Shown in pieces: positions 25,098 to 33,676 of a stretch of DNA of 64,000 nt (position 1 is its first letter; each line of letters starts with the position of its first letter). A model generated the notes under the pieces. That model saw only the letters and a program-made list of their open reading frames with translations. It had not been told where the DNA came from and did no database searches. Made by a program: the position numbers and the translations under genes. Source of the stretch: Deinococcus roseus (GTDB lineage: Bacteria > Deinococcota > Deinococci > Deinococcales > Deinococcaceae). The DNA lies in the NCBI RefSeq assembly GCF_014646895.1, contig NZ_BMOD01000011.1:74507-138506 (forward strand), given 5' to 3'.

Positions 25098-25970
25098 GTG
25101 GTCATGCTGATTCGACAGGTCAAACCCACCGACACCACCGACATTCTTGCCTTGCTGGACTGGATGGATGCCAGTCCCCACCGTGAAGTGTTCACCCCGG
25201 AAGCCCGCACCCCGGAAGACCTCAGCTGGGAAGTGACTTCCGACCAGGGTCTGGTGCTGGAAGATGAAGCGGGTTCTGTGCGTGCTTTTGCTGCCCTGAA
25301 CCTCTACAAGGACGGTTTTCTGCTGGAAGGCCCCCTGGGAGATTCTTCCGATTACACCCGCAGCATTTTGCGTGCCGTCCTGAAAAAAGCCCACAAACCG
25401 GTGTACGCCTTCTGCTCTGCCATGAACAGAGAGGTGAGGGTGGCCCTGGAAGACCTGGGCTTTGGCACCCTGCACTGCACAGACTTTTATAGCATGGCCA
25501 GACCCAACAAACAACGTTTGCCTTTCCTGCCAGATGGGGTCAAATTCATGCCTGCTTTCAGGATTGGGTTTCAGGATTACCTGGAACTGTACCGCAGCAG
25601 CGAAGACGTGTGGGCCGAGCGCCTGAACTGGACCGAAGAAAAATACCGCCAGCATTTCGCCCAGGAAAATGTGGAGATGATGGTGCTGTGCAAGGACGGT
25701 CATCCGGTGGGTTTTGCAGAACTGGAATTCGATGAAGACGAGGCCACCCTGGCCTACTGGGCCGTGCATCCTGCTTTCAGAGGGCAGGGGTATGGCAAGT
25801 TGCTGTTGCAGTACAGCATCCATGATGCGTTTCTGAAACCCCAGATCATGTGTCTGAAAGCCCGTGCCCACGACCATGAAGCGGGTGCCCGCCACCTGTA
25901 TGATGCGCTGGCCTTCCGAAAAGACCGCAGCATGATGGCTTACCTCAGAGAACACCACGAGCAGGCCTGA
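25098..25970 (+). CDS. Tandem GNAT-fold acetyltransferase
   Basis: 290 residues, two GNAT halves. The N-terminal half (LIRQVKPTDTTDILALLDWMD ... VYAFCSAMNREVRVALEDLGFG) looks degenerate; the C-terminal half has LAYWAVHPAFRGQGYGKLLLQYS (acetyl-CoA loop) and GARHLYDALAFRKDRSMMAYL. The start is GTG 25098 or ATG 25104, both following GGGAG. Substrate unknown. Confidence 0.82.
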   Translation: MVMLIRQVKPTDTTDILALLDWMDASPHREVFTPEARTPEDLSWEVTSDQGLVLEDEAGSVRAFAALNLYKDGFLLEGPLGDSSDYTRSILRAVLKKAHKPVYAFCSAMNREVRVALEDLGFGTLHCTDFYSMARPNKQRLPFLPDGVKFMPAFRIGFQDYLELYRSSEDVWAERLNWTEEKYRQHFAQENVEMMVLCKDGHPVGFAELEFDEDEATLAYWAVHPAFRGQGYGKLLLQYSIHDAFLKPQIMCLKARAHDHEAGARHLYDALAFRKDRSMMAYLREHHEQA

Positions 25971-25984
25971 ACCCTCTCCATTTG

Positions 25985-26084
25985 CTGCGTTTATCCGTGA
26001 AATGGGAGGATTCAGAAAAATCCTCCCATTTCAAGAAACACCCCCAGAGACAAAACCTCTTATGCTTCTGTGAAATGCTCTAAA
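25985..26084. repeat. 100-bp dispersed hairpin repeat, copy 2
   Basis: Same length, start (CTGCGTTTATC) and end (AAATGCTCTAAA) as copy 1 at 4793. The 14-bp hairpin here is perfect: GAAATGGGAGGATT (25999-26012) with AATCCTCCCATTTC (26019-26032). Against copy 1 a G-C pair is replaced by A-T on both sides, so pairing is kept. Confidence 0.88.
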
Positions 26085-26123
26085 CCCACCAGAGGTGCAA
26101 CCAACTGCCCTTCTGGTGGGTTT
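26082..26123. terminator. Bidirectional terminator between GNAT gene and lepB
   Basis: AAACCCACCAGA / TCTGGTGGGTTT, 12-bp perfect arms with an 18-base loop. It lies directly after the 100-bp repeat and 12 bases before the lepB stop. Confidence 0.8.
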
Positions 26124-26134
26124 GTCAGCTGATT

Positions 26135-26839
26135 TCAGGGTTTTCTGAGGTTCAGTTCGGTGGAGCCGCTGTACTGGGGATTCAGGCAGGCCTGGCTCAC
26201 CTGTTTCTTGCGCCAGAGGGGAAACAGCATGAAACTGACCCGTCCAGCCACCCTGTCCAGTGAAACCGGACCAAAGAAACGGGAGTCTTCACTGCCCCCA
26301 GGAGAACGGTTGTCTCCCATCACAAAATATTCTCCAGCAGGAACCGTGAAGGCCTTGCTGATCCGGTTTTTCTCCTGATCGGCCTGAATGTAATTGGCAG
26401 CAATGGATTCGGGCTGGTTCTCCCAGCAACCCTGCTGTTTCCAGAAGTCCTCCTGAACATGGAAATCTGCTCTTTTTCCATTGACATACACCTGTCCACG
26501 GTCAATCCGCACGGTGTCTCCTCCAATGGCCACCACCCGTTTGACGTAATAGGGGATGTAATGCCAGAAGGTCACGGTGCTGCTGGGAAAGGCATGCCAG
26601 GAGCTCTGGTGGTCTGCAGGCGGCTTGAACACCAGGATGTCTCCGCGCTGAAACTGCCCGATGCCCATGCGGTGCAGAAACGTTTCGTATTTTGGAATCA
26701 GCATGCGTTCTCCGTTGCGCAGGGTGGGCTGCATGCTGTTGCCACTGACCGCCGGAAAGGAGACCACAAAAGTGGTCAAAGCAATCACGATCACAAATTC
26801 TTTGATCCAGTCCCAGAGTTTGATCAGGGTTTTCATCAT
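26135..26839 (-). CDS. lepB: Signal peptidase I
   Basis: 234 residues. Removes signal peptides of exported proteins at the outer face of the membrane. One N-terminal membrane anchor (IKEFVIVIALTTFVVSFPAV), the catalytic Ser in GNSMQPTL, the Lys general base in YYVKRVVAIGGD, and the GDNR...SEDSR box are present. Start codon overlaps the stop of the upstream gene. It is placed in an operon under a PadR regulator, unusual for a housekeeping enzyme, so it may be an additional specialised peptidase. Confidence 0.95.
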   Translation of the reverse strand: MMKTLIKLWDWIKEFVIVIALTTFVVSFPAVSGNSMQPTLRNGERMLIPKYETFLHRMGIGQFQRGDILVFKPPADHQSSWHAFPSSTVTFWHYIPYYVKRVVAIGGDTVRIDRGQVYVNGKRADFHVQEDFWKQQGCWENQPESIAANYIQADQEKNRISKAFTVPAGEYFVMGDNRSPGGSEDSRFFGPVSLDRVAGRVSFMLFPLWRKKQVSQACLNPQYSGSTELNLRKP

Positions 26840-27522
26840 TTCAAGCGCACCTGCATTTCATCTTGATTTCTGTGCATCACAAGCTGTCCGGGTTTCAGGG
26901 ACAGTCTTTCGGTTCCGGTCCAGCAGTCGCTGGTTTCAAAGTGTCCAGAAGGCCAGTTCAGGCTCAGCACCACCTGCTGCCCAGAGTCACAGGGGTCCAG
27001 GGGTCGGGTGTCCACCTCAAAACGCACTTTGCCCTGGGCCTTGATCCTCTGCTCCAGATCTGGTTTTCCTGCCAAAACAAACTGAAGTTCGATCTCGTTT
27101 TGGGCTTCTCCAATGGTCCCTGCAAAATGCAAAGGCTGCATCTGCCTTGTTGCCTGACCATTTTGCTGGGAGGTCTGGGCTTGCGCCCTGTTCCAGACCA
27201 TGCCTCCCAGCAACGTGAGGGTGATTCCCAGGGTGGTCCAGCCTGCTGGAAGGGTCCAGTGGGCAAAATTCAGCTGGCGGGAGAGTCCATGCTGCCCTCC
27301 CAATTGCTCCAGGGCAATGCTCTGTGCCTCCTCAAAACTGTACCCCTGCTGCTGGTGTTGTTCGATGCGTTCCAGCAGGTGGCTTTTCAGTTCTGCCATG
27401 GTCAGCAGGCGTTCCTGGTGGGGCAAACCCCGGGTGGCCTGCAAAAGGTATTTTTGCAATTGCTTTGAAGGCTTTGAAGGTTTTAAAGGCTTTGAAGGTT
27501 TTAAAGGCTTTGAAGTGTTCAT
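26836..27522 (-). CDS. Permease-prefix-domain membrane protein with KPSK repeats
   Basis: 228 residues. The N terminus is a Lys/Pro/Ser repeat (KPLKPSKPLKPSKPSK) coded by an 18-bp tandem DNA repeat (27465-27513). Next comes LTMAELKSHLLERIEQHQQQGYSFEEAQSIALEQLG, the small helical permease-prefix domain often found beside PadR regulators. One membrane span (WTTLGITLTLLGGMVW) is followed by a beta-rich outer domain with two Cys. GGGAGG lies just before the ATG. ATGA overlaps join it to padR and lepB, so it could be an anti-sigma-like or sensor partner. Function unproven. Confidence 0.75.
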   Translation of the reverse strand: MNTSKPLKPSKPLKPSKPSKQLQKYLLQATRGLPHQERLLTMAELKSHLLERIEQHQQQGYSFEEAQSIALEQLGGQHGLSRQLNFAHWTLPAGWTTLGITLTLLGGMVWNRAQAQTSQQNGQATRQMQPLHFAGTIGEAQNEIELQFVLAGKPDLEQRIKAQGKVRFEVDTRPLDPCDSGQQVVLSLNWPSGHFETSDCWTGTERLSLKPGQLVMHRNQDEMQVRLK

Positions 27523-27845
27523 GTTCCTCCCAGCAAACCGTCCATGGCCTGCCTGAGCTTCGACCATTCAATTTTTTTCTGCTTCAGGGCTTCCCTGCCC
27601 AGCACACTCAGGCTGTAGTAGCGTCTGGGGGCTCCGCCTTTCTGGGATTCTCCCCAGCTGCTGTCCAGCCAGCCCTGTTTGACCATGCGGTGCAGCGCCG
27701 GGTACAGGCTTCCCTCTTTGAATTCGTAATCTGCGCCCGTGCGGTCCTGAATGCGCTGCAGGATCTCCAGACCATAAGCAGGCTGGGCTTCCAGCACACT
27801 GAGCAGCACCAGGTCCAGTGCCATCAGCTTGGTGTTTGAATCCAT
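27519..27845 (-). CDS. PadR-family transcriptional regulator
   Basis: 108 residues from MDSNTKLMALDL. LVLLSVLEAQPAYGLEILQRI, DYEFKEGSLYPALHRMVKQGWLDS and GGAPRRYYSLSVLGREAL are classic PadR. Upstream are two CAAGATA motifs 15 bases apart, possibly its operator. The start could also be an ATG at 27860 or 27881. First gene of an operon with the permease-prefix protein and lepB. Confidence 0.88.
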   Translation of the reverse strand: MDSNTKLMALDLVLLSVLEAQPAYGLEILQRIQDRTGADYEFKEGSLYPALHRMVKQGWLDSSWGESQKGGAPRRYYSLSVLGREALKQKKIEWSKLRQAMDGLLGGT

Positions 27846-27960
27846 GTGACTATCTTGCATCACAAGTATCTTGGGAAGCAAGGGACTTTGATGAGAAATG
27901 GCCTGAACAAGAAAGGCGTTTGACCCTGTGCTCCTGTCTTTTTTCCCGTATGCTTTTATC

Positions 27961-28824
27961 GTGCAAGCGAGACTGAAAACCTACCTGGACTTCGTCCGGT
28001 TCGAACACACCATCTTTGCCCTTCCCTTCGCATATGCAGGCATGTTTTTTGCAGCCCAGTCCCAGGGCAGGTGGCCCACCTGGCTGGAATTCCTGTGGAT
28101 CACCCTGGCGATGGCCGGAGCCAGAACCGCAGCCATGGCGGCCAACCGCCTGATCGATGCGGGCATCGATGCCGCCAATCCCAGAACGGCAAAACGGGAA
28201 ATTCCCAGCGGCAAAATCAAACCCCTGCAGGCCACCGTGCTGACCCTGATCTCGCTGGGGGTTTTGTGGTTTGCTGCTGCACAACTGAATCCGCTGGCCT
28301 TAAAACTGCTGCCCATTGCAGTGGTCTTTCTGATCCTCTATCCCTACACCAAGCGCTTCACCTGGCTGTGCCATGTCTGGCTGGGCATCACCGATGGAGC
28401 CGCAGCAGCAGGGGGCTGGATTGCCATCACAGGCATGTGGCACCCTGGAGCCATCGCCCTGTGGCTGGTGGTGGTTTTCTGGATGGTCGGTCTGGACGTG
28501 ATTTACGCCACCCAGGACCATGACTTTGACACCCAAAACCGGGTGCAGAGCATTCCAGCCCGTTTTGGCATTCCTGCAGCCCTGAAAATCTCTGCCTGGT
28601 CGCACTTCCTGACCTTTGCCCTGCTGGTTTACTCGGGGTATGTGATTGGCACCAGCTGGGCGTTTTATCTGGCAGCCGTGGTGATGGGCGGGATTCTGCT
28701 GTACGAGCACCGCATCATCAACCCAAAAGACCTCACCAAAGTGAACATCGCTTTTTTTGATGCCAACAGCTGGCTGGCGCTCACCATGCTGGTGGGAACT
28801 GTGCTGGATGTGATTTTGCGGTGA
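27961..28824 (+). CDS. mqnP: Menaquinone-pathway UbiA prenyltransferase, MqnP type
   Basis: 287 residues with eight or nine membrane segments. LKTYLDFVRFEHTIFALPFAYAG at the N terminus, the first Asp-rich motif AANRLIDAGIDAANPRT and the second YATQDHDFDTQN are standard for UbiA enzymes of the futalosine route, which prenylate the naphthoquinone precursor. Start taken as GTG 27961, six bases after TATGCT (leaderless); GTG 27928 is the alternative. Monocistronic and convergent with the AddB-like gene. Confidence 0.85.
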   Translation: MQARLKTYLDFVRFEHTIFALPFAYAGMFFAAQSQGRWPTWLEFLWITLAMAGARTAAMAANRLIDAGIDAANPRTAKREIPSGKIKPLQATVLTLISLGVLWFAAAQLNPLALKLLPIAVVFLILYPYTKRFTWLCHVWLGITDGAAAAGGWIAITGMWHPGAIALWLVVVFWMVGLDVIYATQDHDFDTQNRVQSIPARFGIPAALKISAWSHFLTFALLVYSGYVIGTSWAFYLAAVVMGGILLYEHRIINPKDLTKVNIAFFDANSWLALTMLVGTVLDVILR

Positions 28825-28833
28825 GCTTGCAGA

Positions 28834-31197
28834 TCACCCGATCCGGCACACCTGCTTGAAGGTGCAATCAAAACAGTGAAACCCTGCGCTGGGAGTGACA
28901 TCTCCAGCAGCAAGGCTGTCTTTCAGGTCATGCAGTTGCTTCCAGGCGTCTCTGGCCTGGTTGTCAAAGACACTGCGGCGTCTGGGTTTGGCATACAGAT
29001 CCCAGGTGTACAGTTCGGTGTCCCAGCCAGCCTGCTGAAAAGCTGCGTAGACCCACAGGTGCTCGGGGTTGTTTTTGAGCAGGGTGCGGATGTCCGGTTC
29101 CTGGGTGACCACATAGATGTTGGCTTTGCGGGTGTCATTGAAGGGCTGGTAGGCATGGGGCCGGAAACGAAATTCCCCCAGCTTGAAATCCCTGAAGACC
29201 CGCAAATTGGGCAAATCCGGCCTGGGAGGCAGGTTGTCTTTCAGGTGCCTTGCCACCTGCTGCTTGAAGTGGTCGGAGTACACCCCATCCAGCACAGGTT
29301 CAGGCTGGGCCTCCCAGGCAGATTGCCTGAGCAGGCGTTCCATGCGGGTGCGGTCCTGCCTGCTGAACAGCCCTCCAAAGGGTTTTTCGGTGTGGCTGCT
29401 GAGGTAACCACGCAGCTTGCAGGGCAGGTAACGGGTCAGCATCCAGGCGCGGTTTTCCTGCACCGGAGGCACCTTGCTCCACCAGTCCGGGCTGCCCAGT
29501 TTGATGTCCCGGGTGGACAGGGCGTATTCCAGCGGGCTCATGGGCATCACCTGCGGGGTGGTGGCCTGCCCCATCTGGGCCAGCAGGCGGTGGGGACGCT
29601 GCACCCCATCGCGGTCTGCACTGGCATAACTGAGCGTCACCTGCAGTGCACGGGTGAAAACCTCATAAAAGAGGCTTTCTGCAATGCCCCTCATGCTGCG
29701 GGGCAAACCCAGGTTCAGGCGTTCCTCTTCGGTGAAGAAGAAATCCTCTTTTTCTTCCAGCAGGTACTGGTGTTCGGTGGCATTCATCAGCCAGAGTTTC
29801 TGAAAACGCCTGCCGGTGATTTGCTCCGGGGTGAGCACCCGCACCCCTTCCTGCCGTTCCCGGGTCATGGCCACACTGGGCAACAATGCCATCAGCCAGT
29901 CTTCCAGCACCGTGTGTTTCTGTTTCTCTGCCGGAATCAGTTCAAACACCTCACGGGCCATGATGCGGATGGGGTCCCGGCTGGACTCCGGGTGTTTGAT
30001 GCGGTCCAGCAAAGTTTCAATCCAGTTCAGCCAGCCCTGGGAACTGCCATCGGTGGGAGCCGTTTCCAGCATCAACAGGCTCAAAGACTCCCGGTTCACA
30101 TCCTCCAGCAGATGGGCATGGATGCCGTTCAGACCACGCCCCTCCAGCTCTTCTGCCACCCTGTTCAATCCCTCATAGAACATGGAGAGGTCAAAGAGGT
30201 CACGGGTGGGGTAATTGCGCCTGCGGGTGGAAAGCAGGGTCATCAGTTTGCGGCCATGGAAACTGTCCACAGGCGTGCCTGGCTGCTCGTCCAGCAGGGG
30301 AATGCGGGCTTCCTCTGCCAGTTTGAGCAAATTCGCTGTGGCGCTGTCTCTGGGCACCACCACAGCCATCTCGCTGGCCGGAATGCCTTCCAACAATGCG
30401 GCTTTCACCTGTGCCACCACCTGACGGGCTTCCCGGGTGACGTTGGGGTACACCTGCACTGTGAAGGCAGGCAGCGCCTTGTAAGACAGTTCGGTCACAC
30501 TGGCCTTCAGAAAATCTGCGTAACCTTCCAGGTCTTTTTTTCCCAGACGGGTCTGGTAAGGATAGGGCGCATTGGCAGGCAGGGTCAGGATCAGGCTCCT
30601 GGAGGTCAGGGCCAGCGCACGGATCAGGCGCAACTCCAGAGGATTCAGTTCGCTGTACCCATCAATCAGCAGGTGTTGAGGACGGGCAGACCACTGCAGG
30701 CCATTTTCCAGCAGTTCACTGGCCAGCAGGCGCACATCGTCCAGGTCCAGCAGGTGACGTTCCTGCAGTTCCTGCTGGTAGCGGGCAGCAAGGCCCAGCA
30801 GGTGTTTCCCCTGCGCTCCCACTTTGCGGGGATCCAGTTTTCCCGCCACATTCTGTTTCTTGAGGTCCCCAATGGCATGGGCATACAGGGCAGCCTCACC
30901 AGGGGTGGGGTAATCTTTGCGGTCCGACATCAGCAGACGGCCCAGCAACGCCACCCGTCCTGGAATGCTGAGAAAGTTCTTCTCGTTGCCCCCTCTTTCC
31001 AGCACCTCGTAAGCCACGCTCTGCAGGTCGGTGACCCGCACATTCAGGGTGGGCTCTTCGGAGAGGCGTTTGACCAGATCCTGCCTCTGGTGCGGCAAAC
31101 AGAACAGCGTCACTCCGTCTTTTGCGTGCTTCCAGGCGTGTTTGAGCACAGCCGTGGTCTTGCCACTGCCTGCTGCGCCCACCACAATCCGCCTCAT
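28834..31197 (-). CDS. AddB/RexB-like protein with degenerate nuclease domain
   Basis: 787 residues. N-terminal Walker A VVGAAGSGKTTAVL (residues 5-18), then a UvrD-like ATPase body without clear later helicase motifs, as in AddB. The C-terminal region has the first iron-sulphur Cys in TRYLPCKLRGYL and the other three in HCFDCTFKQVCRIG at the very end, the AddB arrangement. The nuclease motif Asp...Glu-x-Lys is not recognisable between them; only LWVYAAF matches the downstream helix. The ATG is six bases after TAGAGT. No addA partner is in the window. Confidence 0.75.
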   Translation of the reverse strand: MRRIVVGAAGSGKTTAVLKHAWKHAKDGVTLFCLPHQRQDLVKRLSEEPTLNVRVTDLQSVAYEVLERGGNEKNFLSIPGRVALLGRLLMSDRKDYPTPGEAALYAHAIGDLKKQNVAGKLDPRKVGAQGKHLLGLAARYQQELQERHLLDLDDVRLLASELLENGLQWSARPQHLLIDGYSELNPLELRLIRALALTSRSLILTLPANAPYPYQTRLGKKDLEGYADFLKASVTELSYKALPAFTVQVYPNVTREARQVVAQVKAALLEGIPASEMAVVVPRDSATANLLKLAEEARIPLLDEQPGTPVDSFHGRKLMTLLSTRRRNYPTRDLFDLSMFYEGLNRVAEELEGRGLNGIHAHLLEDVNRESLSLLMLETAPTDGSSQGWLNWIETLLDRIKHPESSRDPIRIMAREVFELIPAEKQKHTVLEDWLMALLPSVAMTRERQEGVRVLTPEQITGRRFQKLWLMNATEHQYLLEEKEDFFFTEEERLNLGLPRSMRGIAESLFYEVFTRALQVTLSYASADRDGVQRPHRLLAQMGQATTPQVMPMSPLEYALSTRDIKLGSPDWWSKVPPVQENRAWMLTRYLPCKLRGYLSSHTEKPFGGLFSRQDRTRMERLLRQSAWEAQPEPVLDGVYSDHFKQQVARHLKDNLPPRPDLPNLRVFRDFKLGEFRFRPHAYQPFNDTRKANIYVVTQEPDIRTLLKNNPEHLWVYAAFQQAGWDTELYTWDLYAKPRRRSVFDNQARDAWKQLHDLKDSLAAGDVTPSAGFHCFDCTFKQVCRIG

Positions 31198-31587
31198 CCC
31201 TTCACTCTATTAAACCACCGGGCAGGGTGGGTGAAGAGGGGGAAATCTGGCCGGTGGAGTGACAGGGGATTCTGTTTCTGGCGTAAAATGGGTGGCCGTT
31301 GGAACTCTGGTGCTGGAGGCCGAGAGCCGAGAGCCGAGAGCCGAGAGCCGAGAGCCGAGAGCCGAGAGCCGAGAGCCGAGAGCCGAGAATAATGTGCTGC
31401 ATCCAAAGCACTGTGTCAAGTTCTGGAGTCTCAAGACCAGCAACCACAAAGCAACTGTGGTGGTGTCTGGAACAACCCCAGGATTTTGCTTTGCGAAAAT
31501 GGTCTCAAATGCCAAAAAAGACTTTGCGTGATGGCCCTCGGCCCTGTGCCCTCGGCCCTCGGCACAAAAGCGTGTACACTGTTTGAA
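31198..31587. repeat. Heptad array pair H1 and flanking gap
   Basis: Nine full CCGAGAG units run from 31320 to 31382, and a short inverse array (GGCCCTCGGCCCTGTGCC..., 31533-31563) follows about 145 bases later. The piece between has no gene. This is the largest of three GCCGAGA-type inverted pairs in the window. The unit is seven bases, with no spacers, so it is not a CRISPR. Confidence 0.85.
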
Positions 31588-32016
31588 GTGGTACTGGAGA
31601 ACTCCATCGAAGAATTTATCGAACGCTTCCGCACGGATGCAACCCAGGGCAGCCTGTATCCGCAACCGGAAGGCAGTGTTCTGCTGGAATTTGTTGCAGG
31701 CGGACAGGTGATGTACCTGTTTGACCGCACCGGCCCTTACATTGCCCGTCCTGGACCGGCACGGGTGATTGTGCATCCGCTGCTGAAAAGCCTGGAACCC
31801 ACAGACCAGCACGAGGAAGTGCTCACCTCTTCACAGATTTCAGCGCTGGAAGGGGTGGGGCAGGTGACCCGCACCGAGAAAGGGTTCATCATTGTGCAGG
31901 CCCGCATTCCCCTGGTGTGCGGCTTGCTGGACCAGGATGTGGTGAACGTCAAACCTGGAGACTGGGTGCGTTTTGAAACCCTGGCTCCCACACATGGTTT
32001 TTACCTGTTGAAATGA
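31588..32016 (+). CDS. Hypothetical 142-residue protein upstream of a cyclase
   Basis: Starts VVLENSIEEFIERFRTD at GTG 31588, seven bases after TACACT (leaderless). A longer frame to 31486 is coded by repeat DNA and rejected. The sequence (GSVLLEFVAGGQVMYLFDR ... VIVHPLLKSLEP ... GQVTRTEKGFIIVQARIPLVCG) looks like a compact alpha/beta domain, with no motif recognised. Its stop overlaps the cyclase start (ATGA), suggesting a sensor or accessory role for the cyclase. Confidence 0.75.
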   Translation: MVLENSIEEFIERFRTDATQGSLYPQPEGSVLLEFVAGGQVMYLFDRTGPYIARPGPARVIVHPLLKSLEPTDQHEEVLTSSQISALEGVGQVTRTEKGFIIVQARIPLVCGLLDQDVVNVKPGDWVRFETLAPTHGFYLLK

Positions 32017-32552
32017 GCATGGGAACCCCGACCAAACAATTTGTCACGGTGGTTTTCATGGATCTGGTGGGTTCCACCGCCCTGGCCCAGCGCATGACGC
32101 TGGAGCAATACGGCGAACTCATGAGTGAAGTCCTGCAGGTGGGTTACCTGCGGGTGGCCTTGTTTGGCGGGCGGGTGCTGCAACACCAGGGGGATGCTCT
32201 GGTGTGCCTTTTTGATGGCAACAAGGTGGAAAGCGCCCTCAGGCTGGCCCAGGAGTGTCACAAACGCATCCATGAGATTGGTGCCGCCCAGCGCATTGGG
32301 GCGCACCTGCAGTTGCGCATTGGGGTGGCCACCGGAGAGGTGCTGTCCCTGAATGCCGGGGTGACCCTGGCGGTGTATGGCCTTCCGGTGAACATGAGCC
32401 GCAGGCTGTGCTCCCGGGCCAACCCGGACATGACCCTGGTGTGTGAGAGAACCTATCAGGCGTCTCCTCCAGAAGCGGTGTTCTCTGAATTTGATGGTGA
32501 AGCCCTGAAGGATTTTGCCAACGAGAACGTCTACGAGTTTCACTGGGTCTAG
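32013..32552 (+). CDS. Class III adenylate/guanylate cyclase catalytic domain
   Basis: 179 residues, a single cyclase homology domain. The metal-binding Asp pair is visible in VVFMDLVGSTALAQ and QGDALVCLFDG, with RIGVATGEVLSL as the nucleotide-binding strand and VNMSRRLCSRANPDM as the dimer helix. There is no membrane or sensor domain of its own. Translationally coupled to the preceding hypothetical gene. Whether it makes cAMP or cGMP cannot be told. Confidence 0.85.
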   Translation: MSMGTPTKQFVTVVFMDLVGSTALAQRMTLEQYGELMSEVLQVGYLRVALFGGRVLQHQGDALVCLFDGNKVESALRLAQECHKRIHEIGAAQRIGAHLQLRIGVATGEVLSLNAGVTLAVYGLPVNMSRRLCSRANPDMTLVCERTYQASPPEAVFSEFDGEALKDFANENVYEFHWV

Positions 32553-32678
32553 CCCTTGCTGCATTCAAGCTAAATCTGCCTTTACTTTTGCTTCATCACC
32601 CCCTGAAAATTCTCATAAATGAAAGAAATTTTAGAATCAGGACTTCTGTTCTCATGAGGAGCACCCTATACTGGGCTC

Positions 32679-33356
<678 letters not shown>

Positions 33357-33360
33357 TAAA

Positions 33361-33396
33361 CAACAAAAAAGCGCCCAGAAGGGCGCTTTTTTGTTG
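33361..33396 (+). terminator. Terminator after response regulator 1
   Basis: CAACAAAAAAGCGCCC / GGGCGCTTTTTTGTTG, 16-bp perfect arms with an AGAA loop. It runs directly into the left heptad arm of element H2. Confidence 0.9.
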
Positions 33397-33604
33397 TGCC
33401 GAGGGCCGAGAGCCGAGAGCGGGTCTGGGATCACCTGGAGTCAAAGGGAAGATAGGGATTTTAGGCTCCCATTGGCTTCTCAACACATCAATAGAAGAGC
33501 CCTGCAGGAGGGTACAGACTTGCTCGATTTTGCTGGTTTTGCCTGGACTGACATTTCAAAAGAAAGCCTTTTGCCCTGGGCCCTCGGCTCTCGGCCCTCG
33601 GCAC
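33396..33604. repeat. Heptad element H2 with perfect terminal inverted repeats
   Basis: 209 bases. The left end 33396-33417 (starts GTGCCGAGGGCCGAGAGCCG) is the exact reverse complement of 33583-33604 over 22 bases. The inside is not similar to the other elements. It lies between a response regulator and its kinase, within the 320-base gap 33357-33676, which holds no gene. Confidence 0.85.
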
Positions 33605-33676
33605 TTTCCACGGCCTTCCCTTTCTCAGCATTCCAGTGTCCAACCTTTCACAAAAAACCCTAAACTGTGGATCAGA

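Noticed and set aside
31320..31387. Possible CRISPR array.
   Set aside because: The unit is seven bases, continuous, with no spacers, and no cas genes are present.
28876..31392. 838-codon plus-strand frame.
   Set aside because: It mirrors the AddB-like gene and runs into the heptad array. The minus frame has Walker A, the Fe-S cysteines and a promoter.
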